5,687 nt of DNA from Cyanobacteria bacterium Co-bin13 (GCA_014534385.1 JACVRP010000254.1:1-5687); one strand, 5' to 3'. Counted from the stretch's first letter, positions 1-5,053 are shown. Translations and numbers: made by a program. The notes: generated by a model not told the origin, from the letters alone.

Positions 1-35
1 CCGCTCCCCTTTCTCCCCTTCTCCCCCGTTCCCCT
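1..35. repeat. C-rich low-complexity tract at left edge
   Basis: This is a pyrimidine tract of short C4-C5 runs separated by single T/G or TT. It resembles the tract at the right edge (5641-5687) and the right arm of the inverted repeat near 2521-2560. Such tracts are typical intergenic filler in some filamentous cyanobacterial genomes. The left boundary is cut by the window, and no function is visible. Confidence 0.6.
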
Positions 36-79
36 CACTGCGTCGGCTCAAACTCGACGTGCTCCATCCAGGCAGGGAG

Positions 80-96
80 TATATTCTTTAAGGAAT
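80..96 (+). promoter_or_regulatory. Possible -10 element with overlapping imperfect palindrome
   Basis: TATATT at 80-85 matches the -10 consensus at five of six positions and lies about 55 bp before the 656-residue gene. No good -35 is seen 16-18 bp upstream. A 14-bp imperfect palindrome, ATTCTTTAAGGAAT (83-96, one mismatched pair), overlaps the -10 and the expected start site, so it could be an operator. Both points are inferences from sequence alone. Confidence 0.3.
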
Positions 97-137
97 GTTC
101 TGAAAATCATCTTTGCCGTCCCTGTTGCAGGTGGGTT

Positions 138-2108
138 ATGGAGTACTGGGAGTTTCTACTGCAAAAAGAGGGAGATCAGGCATGGTTACCCCTGGAGTCC
201 GCCCAGGTGGAGATCTTAGAGGGGCGCTATCGGGTTATGGCCCACAGCAGCCAGCTCCATAGCCCGGTCAGAGTTCGCATTAGCCAGCTCATCCCAAACC
301 CAACATCGCCCCGTCGACGGCTGATGAAGCGCACGGGCGAAACCAACGAGGCGGGCTTGATGGTGGTCATGCCCTTTACCTGGCTGAAGGCGGGGGTTTG
401 GGAGATTCACTGCGCCGATGGAGGCGAGCTAGAAGACGCTGCGGGCTGGCAGTATGCGGTCCAGCTGAGGGTGCTGCCTCAGGAAACCAGCGAGAGCGAT
501 GAATGGGACCCGGAAGACTGGTCTGCCGAAAGCCCAAACTCAGCCGATAGAATTTCTTTTGCCAAGGCTGAGCCAGAGGGTAGCTTGAGCCCAAGCGCTG
601 CGCTCGTTCCTCAAACGGCTTTGCTGGAGGCTTTTGGGGCAATTGATCAGGCCCTCTCTGAGGCGATGGTCAGCGGTGAGGAAAGTGCTGCCCAAGGGCT
701 GGTCTTGAGCACGACGCATCGTTTGGAGCTGGCCCAGTCTGCCTTTATGGTGAACCAGGGGCAGGTGCTTATGGTAGTCGGCCAGGTCAAAGCCGTAGAC
801 TCGGTGCCGCCCAGTACAGTAGAAGCTTTGACCCTGGCGCTGCGGCTGCTCGACCCTCAAAGCGGCACGGTGATTACGATGCTGCAGCACCCGCTAGAGG
901 CCCAACCGCTGCCTGCTGCCTTTGCCATTCCAGTTACTTTACCGGCTGATTTAGAGACGCGGCTGCTCCTTGGTGAGCTGATTCTGGTAATGCCCGCTGA
1001 TGCGGCGGCCCAGGTCAAAGCGCTGCAGCGCTTTACGGTGACGGTGGATCTGGTGGCGCTGTTTGATGCGATCGCAAATCAGGCCGAGACCGATGAAAAC
1101 CTAGACATTGTCTTTCCTCCCGATCCGGCTACTTCTTCGGAAGACCCAACCAAGAATATTGCTGGGCTAGACCTAAGTCAGCCGCCGCCCCCGGTTACAG
1201 ACCTGCCAGAGCCGCCCCCCCGAGCGGTGCCCATCCTGCTGCGGCCCAAAGTCGGGTTAGTCCTGCCGCCCAAGATTCACCACCCTACCCCCCACGAAAC
1301 CAGTGTTCACGAGCCTACGCTGCCGTCGTTTGGGGCCAAAGCAGTCCCCAAAAAACGCCCAGCGTCCAGTCCAGCTGAGGAAACCGTCAGCCCAGACCCA
1401 GCCCCAGCCCCCGCCGTCGAACCCAAGCCCCTTTCCCCCATCGACAGCGAATTTCGCACCCTAAACCTGCAGGAACGGTTTTGGTTGCGGCTCAATTCTT
1501 TGGCAGTAGAGGCCCACGAAGCAGCGGCCCGCCGACAGGCACTTCAGGCTGCCAGCTCCGACGTGGCGGCTGAGTCTGCTGCCGATCTGCCGTATCTGGG
1601 CGATCCCTGGGAGGAGTCCTCTGCCGGAGAGACTTCGGTGCAGGAGCCCTTCGCAGGCGAAGTCGTAATCTACGAAGATCCCGAAGAGCAGGTATCGCCT
1701 GCCCCTATCTCTGCGGAAGCTGCCCCGGCTTCAGAAGAGGAAATCGTCAGTCCGCCGCCGCCGCTGCTAGAGGTGCCAGAGGGTGAACTGCGTTCGGGAG
1801 AGCGGGTATCGGTTAGGCTGCGCATTCCCTACTACCCCAATCGGCTCTACCTCAAAGTTTGGATTACCGACCCACAAACCCGTACGTTGGCAGACGAGCC
1901 CAGGCAGATTACTAACCTGACTCCCGATGGTCAGGGCAATCTCGAGGGCAGTCTTCAGCTCATGGTGCCAATGGGCTGTCTAGAGGCTTGGTTTGAAGCG
2001 ATCGCAGTTGACATGGTGACGCAGCAGGAAAGCTACAAAACCAGCATCAGCCGCGCCGTCATCCCTCCTGAGGTGGGCCCGCCCATGCTGGATGAATTTG
2101 AGCTGTAA
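138..2108 (+). CDS. Conserved cyanobacterial protein of unknown function, 656 aa, beta-rich with acidic/proline-rich linkers
   Basis: No enzyme family is recognised. The chain has no signal peptide and no membrane segment, so a cytoplasmic location is likely. Three blocks rich in alternating hydrophobic residues look like beta-sandwich modules: about 1-115 (starting MEYWEFLLQK, ending near YAVQLRVLP), about 185-310, and about 545-645 (with SVRLRIPYYPNRLYLKVWI). Between them lie acidic/Ser-rich stretches (115-160, 475-545) and a Pro-rich linker (about 345-436, with PPPP, PAPAPA and KPLSP). A short amphipathic segment, LNLQERFWLRLNSLA (442-456), stands out in the linker and looks like a conserved motif. 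The start is chosen because AGGTGG lies just before the ATG with a short spacer and the N-terminus already looks folded. Two HIP1 octamers lie within the gene, encoding AIA each time. A scaffold or adaptor role is possible but is only inferred from the domain-linker layout. Confidence 0.85.
   Translation: MEYWEFLLQKEGDQAWLPLESAQVEILEGRYRVMAHSSQLHSPVRVRISQLIPNPTSPRRRLMKRTGETNEAGLMVVMPFTWLKAGVWEIHCADGGELEDAAGWQYAVQLRVLPQETSESDEWDPEDWSAESPNSADRISFAKAEPEGSLSPSAALVPQTALLEAFGAIDQALSEAMVSGEESAAQGLVLSTTHRLELAQSAFMVNQGQVLMVVGQVKAVDSVPPSTVEALTLALRLLDPQSGTVITMLQHPLEAQPLPAAFAIPVTLPADLETRLLLGELILVMPADAAAQVKALQRFTVTVDLVALFDAIANQAETDENLDIVFPPDPATSSEDPTKNIAGLDLSQPPPPVTDLPEPPPRAVPILLRPKVGLVLPPKIHHPTPHETSVHEPTLPSFGAKAVPKKRPASSPAEETVSPDPAPAPAVEPKPLSPIDSEFRTLNLQERFWLRLNSLAVEAHEAAARRQALQAASSDVAAESAADLPYLGDPWEESSAGETSVQEPFAGEVVIYEDPEEQVSPAPISAEAAPASEEEIVSPPPPLLEVPEGELRSGERVSVRLRIPYYPNRLYLKVWITDPQTRTLADEPRQITNLTPDGQGNLEGSLQLMVPMGCLEAWFEAIAVDMVTQQESYKTSISRAVIPPEVGPPMLDEFEL
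1068..1075. repeat. HIP1 octamer GCGATCGC
   Basis: This is an exact copy of the highly iterated palindrome of cyanobacterial genomes. It lies inside the 656-residue gene, where it encodes part of FDAIAN. It supports the cyanobacterial assignment. Confidence 0.9.
1998..2005. repeat. HIP1 octamer GCGATCGC
   Basis: This is the second exact HIP1 copy in the same gene. It is again read in the frame giving Ala-Ile-Ala (FEAIAV). Confidence 0.9.
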
Positions 2109-2121
2109 CGCGTGTTAAGAG

Positions 2122-2139
2122 ATTCGCAAAGTTTGTAAA
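2122..2139 (-). promoter_or_regulatory. HLR1-like (RpaB-type) site upstream of psaI
   Basis: Read on the - strand, TTTACAAA-CT-TTGCGAAT fits the HLR1 pattern (G/T)TTACA(T/A)(T/A)NN(G/T)TTACA(T/A)(T/A). The first half matches 8 of 8 positions and the second half 5 of 8. The site lies about 80-97 bp before the psaI start. In cyanobacteria RpaB binding to HLR1 sites upstream of photosystem I genes couples them to light intensity. The match is imperfect, so the call is tentative. Confidence 0.3.
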
Positions 2140-2218
2140 CGAACTGCAGTAAAGGCAGCAATTCGCAGTACTCTGATCCCTAATGCTGTGATTTTGATGT
2201 TGAGATAGGAAAAACCCT

Positions 2219-2332
2219 ATGGCAGCTTCCTTTTTACCCTCCATTCTGGTGCCCATGGTCGGCATTGTCTTTCCCGCTGTTGCGATGGCAGCTCTATTTC
2301 TGTACATCGAGCGAGATGACGCCGCCGCCTAA
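2219..2332 (+). CDS. psaI: Photosystem I reaction centre subunit VIII (PsaI)
   Basis: This is a 37-residue single-pass thylakoid membrane protein of photosystem I, located next to PsaL and important for trimer contacts. The translation begins MAASFLPSILVPMVGIVFPA. It shows the family pattern A-S-[FY]-L-P-x-I-x-[IV]-P-[MV]-V, a central helix (about residues 8-29) with the FPAV segment, and the charged end FLYIER followed by an acidic/Ala tail. The length is normal for PsaI (about 36-40). The start is supported by AGGA at 2207-2210, eight bases before the ATG. The gene stands alone in this window: the next gene downstream runs on the opposite strand and psaL, often its neighbour, is not present. 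A terminator follows 54 bp after the stop. The gene is short enough to be missed by length-filtered gene calling. Confidence 0.93.
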   Translation: MAASFLPSILVPMVGIVFPAVAMAALFLYIERDDAAA

Positions 2333-2385
2333 GGCAGCCTAGTTCTGCTCTATTTCTCTGCTTTTTCGCATAGTCATGGTTATTT

Positions 2386-2423
2386 GGGGGCGCAAGGGAG
2401 ACTTTGCGTCCCTCTTTCTGTTT
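2386..2423 (+). terminator. Rho-independent terminator after psaI
   Basis: GGGGCGCAAGG (2387-2397) pairs with CCTTTGCGTCCC-side bases 2402-2412 in an 11-bp stem with two G-U pairs. The stem is closed by the tetraloop GAGA (2398-2401), which is a GNRA loop. The downstream tract TCTTTCTGTTT is U-rich. It is positioned to end the psaI transcript. Confidence 0.75.
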
Positions 2424-2438
2424 AAAGAAGTCGAGGAG

Positions 2439-2560
2439 GTAGGGGGTGGATGGGTGGATGGGTGAGTAAAGCTTGCGATAAGCGTTCCACATTTTGCCTA
2501 GGAGCGTAGAAACTTCTCTATACCCCTTACCCATCCACCCCTCACCCCCTACCCCTTCAC
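2439..2560. repeat. GGGTGGAT tandem/inverted repeat between converging transcription units
   Basis: The left arm (about 2439-2470) holds a tandem 8-mer, GGGTGGAT; the 12-mer GGGTGGATGGGT occurs at 2444 and again, overlapping, at 2452. The right arm (about 2521-2560) is a C-rich, near-complementary copy with the exact inverse ACCCATCCACCC at 2529-2540. The arms enclose about 50 bp of unrelated sequence and could pair into a long hairpin. The same 12-mer recurs at 5397-5408. The right arm overlaps the end of the gene at 2557-3738. Such low-complexity repeats are commonly intergenic in cyanobacteria; a role as a transcription barrier between the converging units is an inference. Confidence 0.75.
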
Positions 2561-3738
2561 CCCTCTCCGCGAGTGAATAGCCGAAAATACAGGGCCTTGC
2601 TCCACTCGCTGAGGGGAAAGACCAGGTAGGTGAGGGGGTTAATGGTGACGACGATGTTGCGGATGTCGCGCTTTGCCAGTGCGACTATAGCCCAAGCGAC
2701 CCAGCCCGCTCCCATCACACCGACTGGGTTGAGATTACTCTTAAACGGCCCCAGAATGAGCTTGCGAACGACGCAAGGGGCATCTAGGCGGCGCAGGGTG
2801 ATCAGGTCGCCGATGAGCCGCTTGGAGACCTCGTAGAGGGGGCTTAGGGCAGGGTTGACCTCCGCTTCGGAAGTATTTATCCAAACTTCCTTGGTGGCGC
2901 GCTCGGCGGAGGTTTCGACCGTCGTGAAAAACAGCTCCATCAGCCGCCAGCCTGAGAGCGCATTGACTTCTAGGGAGGCTTCAATGGCGGCAGGGTGGCG
3001 CTGTCTGTGGGCGTTTAGGCCGTGGTTGATGACAAGAATATCGACGGTTTTAAGCAGATCTCGCAGCTCATTTTCCTGGCCAACGCTCCACTGCACGATG
3101 GGGATGCCTGCGCCCAAATCAGCCTGCTCTGAGGTGGTGAGAGCAATTGGTTTAGACTTTTGCTGGGCTAGCTCCTGAAGGAGCGCCCGCCCCAAGGTGC
3201 CAGATGCGCCGGTAACGGCAACGGTTTTGCCTTTGAGAGAAACGGCTGTGCCCATGAGCTTGTCGCTGATTGTAAAGTGTCCGGCGTAGTAGGCGTTGGT
3301 GTCGTCAAAGTGGTGCCGCCAATGGTAAGTGCGGTTGACCTGCCAGCCGCCGGGCAATGCCGTTAGCTCTCCCGGCTCGTGGGTTAGATCACTAGACGCC
3401 AACCAGCCCTGGGAGCGGGCTAGCGCTGAGGTCAGAAAGCCAAAGGCGTAGATAAATCCTATCCAAAAGCCCCAAAGGGGGGTGAGGAGTGCGATCGCAC
3501 CCATAGCCACCATCATTACCAGCGACTCTGGCACATCGTTGTAGATTTGCGCCTTGCGGTAAATTGCCTCGCTGACGGGCGTAAAGTCTTTCTTAAACGC
3601 CTTGTGGTGCCAGTTGTGGAGCCTCATCAGAGGCGGCCAGGCATGGCTGACAACATGGTATCCATCGCGCACTAGCTCGACCAGAAAGATCGAGACCATC
3701 CCCCAAAGCCCCTGCACCAACCACACACTCAACACCAT
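2557..3738 (-). CDS. Fatty acid hydroxylase/sterol desaturase-type domain fused to short-chain dehydrogenase (SDR)
   Basis: This is a two-domain protein of 393 aa. Residues 1-165 carry the di-iron histidine boxes of the fatty acid hydroxylase/sterol desaturase superfamily: HVVSH (28-32), HNWHH (41-45) and HWRHH (139-143), with additional His at 120 and 154. Hydrophobic membrane segments lie at about 4-23 and 72-105. Residues about 168-350 are an SDR domain with the nucleotide-binding motif TGASGTLG (176-183), NHG (238-240), Asn259, Ser290 and the catalytic YEVSK (Tyr302/Lys306), so both halves look catalytically intact. A hydrophobic C-terminal part (about 340-385) suggests membrane attachment. 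The ATG is the first possible start after an in-frame stop only 15 bases upstream, and GAGGTG lies eight bases before it. The order of domains recalls plant CER1/CER3-like proteins. Substrate unknown: an oxidised lipid or isoprenoid is plausible. The stop codon lies within a C-rich repeat, so the final residues may be repeat-derived. Confidence 0.88.
   Translation of the reverse strand: MVLSVWLVQGLWGMVSIFLVELVRDGYHVVSHAWPPLMRLHNWHHKAFKKDFTPVSEAIYRKAQIYNDVPESLVMMVAMGAIALLTPLWGFWIGFIYAFGFLTSALARSQGWLASSDLTHEPGELTALPGGWQVNRTYHWRHHFDDTNAYYAGHFTISDKLMGTAVSLKGKTVAVTGASGTLGRALLQELAQQKSKPIALTTSEQADLGAGIPIVQWSVGQENELRDLLKTVDILVINHGLNAHRQRHPAAIEASLEVNALSGWRLMELFFTTVETSAERATKEVWINTSEAEVNPALSPLYEVSKRLIGDLITLRRLDAPCVVRKLILGPFKSNLNPVGVMGAGWVAWAIVALAKRDIRNIVVTINPLTYLVFPLSEWSKALYFRLFTRGEG
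3491..3498. repeat. HIP1 octamer GCGATCGC
   Basis: This is the third exact HIP1 copy, inside the hydroxylase-SDR gene. Three copies in 5.7 kb is far above chance and is a cyanobacterial signature. Confidence 0.9.
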
Positions 3739-3829
3739 GCTGACAACACCTCACGCCACACTGCGTCCACTGATTTAGATCTGCAGTCTCCAGACCAGCT
3801 CTTTTTGCCCGGTTTCTGCCTTTTGAGCA

Positions 3830-3849
3830 GGCTTAACAGCGATTAAGCC
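3830..3849 (-). promoter_or_regulatory. Perfect palindrome in the hydroxylase-SDR leader
   Basis: GGCTTAATCGCTGTTAAGCC on the - strand is a perfect 7-bp inverted repeat around a 6-base centre. It lies in the presumed 5' leader, about 92 bp before the start codon and about 50 bp after the predicted transcription start. It could be an operator or an RNA hairpin. Three smaller hairpins flank it: GTAG/CTAC near 3865-3878, CCCT/AGGG near 3847-3862, and CTGC/GCAG near 3817-3832. Confidence 0.4.
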
Positions 3850-3906
3850 CCTACTTCGCAGGGTAGCCTAAACTACAGCTTTACAGACTGTTACAGACCC
3901 TCTGAC

Positions 3907-3935
3907 ATTATTCATCGGAACTGCCAGTTGCTCAA
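3907..3935 (-). promoter_or_regulatory. Promoter of the hydroxylase-SDR gene
   Basis: On the - strand TTGAGC (3930-3935) and AATAAT (3907-3912) are separated by exactly 17 bp. They match the -35 and -10 consensus at four and five of six positions. The predicted transcript would start near 3900 and have a leader of about 160 nt. No other - strand site of similar quality was seen closer to the gene. Confidence 0.55.
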
Positions 3936-3975
3936 TCCCTACCTCGTGAGATGTGATGCTGTGAGCACTAAAACA

Positions 3976-4090
3976 GCAAAAAGCTGCCAGGTAAAGTTGA
4001 CCTGACAGCGGGTGTAGTGGGGGGACTGGAGTAAAAGAGGTCGGTTGGGTTTAGGAGTGGAGGTACCTTCAGTGGGTCCGACCTCATGGC
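3976..4090 (-). ncRNA. Candidate small RNA with two stem-loops and C-rich linker
   Basis: Read on the - strand, GAGGTCGG (4085-4078) pairs perfectly with CCGACCTC (4044-4037), closing a 33-nt loop. Next come about 27 largely unpaired C-rich bases (4036-4010), then a terminator hairpin with a U-tract. The large loop carries ACCTCC and ACTCCT, both complementary to Shine-Dalgarno sequences, and an 8-base palindrome AGGTACCT that could pair between molecules. The plan (5' stem-loop, unpaired pyrimidine-rich core containing ACTCC, 3' terminator) resembles that of cyanobacterial Yfr1-type RNAs, though the Yfr1 core ACUCCUCACAC is absent. No strong promoter is visible just upstream, so the 5' end is an estimate. 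It may instead be the 3' part of a longer transcript. Confidence 0.4.
3978..4009 (-). terminator. Rho-independent terminator, - strand
   Basis: GCTGTCAGGT pairs with ACCTGGCAGC (bases 4009-4000 with 3992-3983) in a 10-bp stem with one U-G pair and a 7-base loop. TTTTTGCTGTTTT follows. The U-tract exists only on the - strand, so a - strand transcript is expected to end here. The nearest - strand gene to the right already has its own terminator at 4414-4455, which argues for a separate transcript between them. Confidence 0.65.
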
Positions 4091-4135
4091 ATTAGTTTGT
4101 GGTTTTTGCAGAGAAAGTACCAGAGTTGTTTAAGG

Positions 4136-4152
4136 ACTTAAGCCAGAAGTTA
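4136..4152. repeat. 17-bp direct repeat, copy 1
   Basis: ACTTAAGCCAGAAGTTA is repeated exactly at 4988-5004, 852 bp away and in the same orientation. Weaker ungapped similarity continues about 20 bp to the left (AGTACCA here, AGCACCA there). The two copies flank the 105-residue gene and its terminator. Confidence 0.7.
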
Positions 4153-4286
4153 TGAGCCAAAGCGATGGCTCTCAACCCCCCCCTATGGAGCAGAGGTGAG
4201 AAGGCTACAAATGGGGGCCAGCGGGGCAAAAACTGCTGTAAGCTCTCTAGCCGAAGTGGTATGGCGCTAGCCATTGGTATTAGGAC

Positions 4287-4334
4287 GGGGTGCAGGGGTG
4301 GAACCCCTGGCTGGGGGCAGAGCCCCCACACCCC
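4287..4334. repeat. 48-bp palindromic element folding as a perfect three-way junction
   Basis: GGGGTG (4287-4292) pairs with CACCCC (4329-4334). Inside are two adjacent perfect hairpins: CAGGGGT-GGA-ACCCCTG (4293-4309) and TGGGGGC-AGA-GCCCCCA (4312-4328), separated only by GC. Forty of 48 bases are paired with no mismatch. A further short inverted pair, CATTG (4272-4276) and CAATG (4344-4348), flanks the unit. It resembles dispersed GC-rich palindromic repeats of cyanobacterial genomes. It is not adjacent to a U-tract, so it is not a simple terminator. Confidence 0.7.
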
Positions 4335-4413
4335 CATTCAATTCAATGTCCTAAGCAATGGGGCGACAGCTATAGATGGCCATTGGCAAAGCCCCAAAGC
4401 AGCGGAATACATT

Positions 4414-4455
4414 AAAAAAGCCGCACGCGCAGATAGAAATCTACGGCTGTGCGGC
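4414..4455 (-). terminator. Rho-independent terminator of the 105-residue gene
   Basis: On the - strand GCCGCAC pairs with GTGCGGC (4455-4449 with 4426-4420). After a small internal loop, CGTAGAT pairs with ATCTGCG around the tetraloop TTCT. Six consecutive T residues follow directly (4419-4414). It starts 28 bp after the stop codon of the gene at 4484-4801. Confidence 0.9.
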
Positions 4456-4483
4456 AATTGAGTTAGGCAACCCAAAAGTAGAC

Positions 4484-4801
4484 TTATCGCAGGTAGTGTT
4501 TCTCACACCACAGCCGGGCCTCGTTCTCGGTGTAAAAAACCTTTTTGGTCTGGGTGCGCCGATCGTACACCTCCCAAATCTCTGTGCCTGCCTCGTCCGT
4601 TAGTGGATAGGCTGCAACGCCCTCAAAGGGCCGGTCTTGGACCATTGCATCTATCTCAGATGTCTTGGTAAACAGCCGCTGCTGCAGGGTCTGTTTGCCT
4701 AGCTCCAGGCCCTGGCCAATTCGTCTGCGCAAATTAGACAGGGTGTAGAGAGAGCCACAGGGCTTAACAGTCATCGAAGACGGAGTCAGTTCGAGAGGCA
4801 T
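4484..4801 (-). CDS. Small conserved-looking protein of unknown function, 105 aa
   Basis: The family is not recognised. The protein is soluble with no membrane segment or signal peptide. Residues about 12-45 are basic and probably helical (SNLRRRIGQGLELGKQTLQQ). A variable stretch follows, and then a compact C-terminal part: EIWEVYDRRTQ (74-84), KKVFYTENEARLWCEKHYLR (86-105). This part has the look of two beta strands and a helix, with aromatic residues and a terminal helix of EARLW type. The start codon is well supported by AAGGAG seven bases upstream. A strong terminator lies just after the stop, so this is a complete monocistronic gene. It lies between two related segments carrying a 17-bp direct repeat. 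Confidence 0.75.
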   Translation of the reverse strand: MPLELTPSSMTVKPCGSLYTLSNLRRRIGQGLELGKQTLQQRLFTKTSEIDAMVQDRPFEGVAAYPLTDEAGTEIWEVYDRRTQTKKVFYTENEARLWCEKHYLR

Positions 4802-4808
4802 GGGGGAA

Positions 4809-4814
4809 CTCCTT
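4809..4814 (-). promoter_or_regulatory. Strong Shine-Dalgarno site, 105-residue gene
   Basis: AAGGAG on the - strand lies seven bases before the ATG at 4801. It fixes the start codon. Confidence 0.85.
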
Positions 4815-4832
4815 GGGGGTTAAAGCAACGAG

Positions 4833-4856
4833 GTTCAGGAGCAACAAAGTTCAGGA
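4833..4856. repeat. Pair of 8-bp direct repeats GTTCAGGA
   Basis: GTTCAGGA occurs at 4833-4840 and 4849-4856, a 16-bp period. It lies 32-55 bp upstream of the 105-residue gene, so it could be a paired regulator site. Chance cannot be excluded. Confidence 0.3.
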
Positions 4857-4987
4857 ACTCGCTAAAGCCATTCGGGCAAGCATCGAGAAGCTGCTAGACC
4901 GGCAGGTGTTGCTGTGTCTAAGCCCTCTGCGCTTGCCAATGACTCAGTTTGCGCTGCCCCCTCCTGGAGCACCACCCATGTTTTGGC

Positions 4988-5004
4988 ACTTAAGCCAGAA
5001 GTTA
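4988..5004. repeat. 17-bp direct repeat, copy 2
   Basis: This is an exact copy of ACTTAAGCCAGAAGTTA at 4136-4152, located between the 105-residue gene and the DUF427 gene. Confidence 0.7.
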
Positions 5005-5012
5005 AGGCTGAT

Positions 5013-5035
5013 AAAAGCCCAGACCGTCTGGTTTT
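5013..5035 (-). terminator. Probable short terminator of the DUF427 gene
   Basis: CCAGA pairs with TCTGG around a 3-base loop (5019-5031). On the - strand the stem is followed by GC and then TTTT. On the + strand it is followed directly by TTTT, so it may work in both directions. It lies about 22 bp after the DUF427 stop codon. The stem is short, hence modest confidence. Confidence 0.4.
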
Positions 5036-5053
5036 AACGCTAAACCGCTTGCC

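Larger units (their letters stand above)
3739..4483. other. Gene-free stretch with several structured non-coding elements
   Basis: No convincing protein gene is present in these 745 bases. From left to right it holds the leader and promoter of the hydroxylase-SDR gene, a candidate - strand small RNA with its terminator, one copy of a 17-bp direct repeat, a 48-bp three-way-junction palindrome, and the terminator of the 105-residue gene. Between about 4153 and 4286, and between 4335 and 4413, nothing clear was found beyond short imperfect inverted repeats such as GAGCC/GGCTC around 4155-4173. Confidence 0.6.
4860..5053 (+). pseudogene. Possible degraded coding remnant between two small genes
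   Basis: Two + strand reading frames look weakly coding and may be one gene broken by a frameshift. Codons around 4849-4908 give VQELAKAIRASIEKLLDRQ, and codons from about 4914 give VSKPSALANDSV, then STTHVLALKPEVKADKSPD, running to about 5053. The part STxxVxALKPEV has a second, more decayed counterpart at 4116-4151 (ST-V-V-stop-G-LKPEV), which is why the 17-bp repeat exists. No family is recognised, and no start with a ribosome binding site is clear. The alternative is non-coding duplicated DNA. Confidence 0.25.

Noticed and set aside
36..107. Possible C-terminus of a - strand gene (reads WMEHVEFEPTQ then stop) at the left edge
   Set aside because: An in-frame stop lies only about 23 codons upstream, there is no start codon with a ribosome binding site, and it would run into the 656-residue gene.
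2855..3178. 107-codon + strand open frame opposite the SDR domain
   Set aside because: It is the antisense shadow of a gene with clear catalytic motifs and has no supporting signals.
3968..4087. 39-codon - strand open frame across the candidate small RNA
   Set aside because: It runs through the terminator stem and U-tract and lacks a Shine-Dalgarno site; the RNA structure explains the sequence better.
3976..4090. Signal recognition particle RNA or Yfr1
   Set aside because: The GTCAGGTC segment resembles part of the SRP RNA apical stem, but the conserved GGAAG/AAGCAGC loop elements are missing. The exact Yfr1 core ACUCCUCACAC is also absent, so neither known RNA can be called.
4092..4337. 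81-codon - strand open frame beginning MGVWGLCPQPG
   Set aside because: Its first part is just a translation of the three-way-junction palindrome, it has no ribosome binding site, and the rest has no recognisable protein character.
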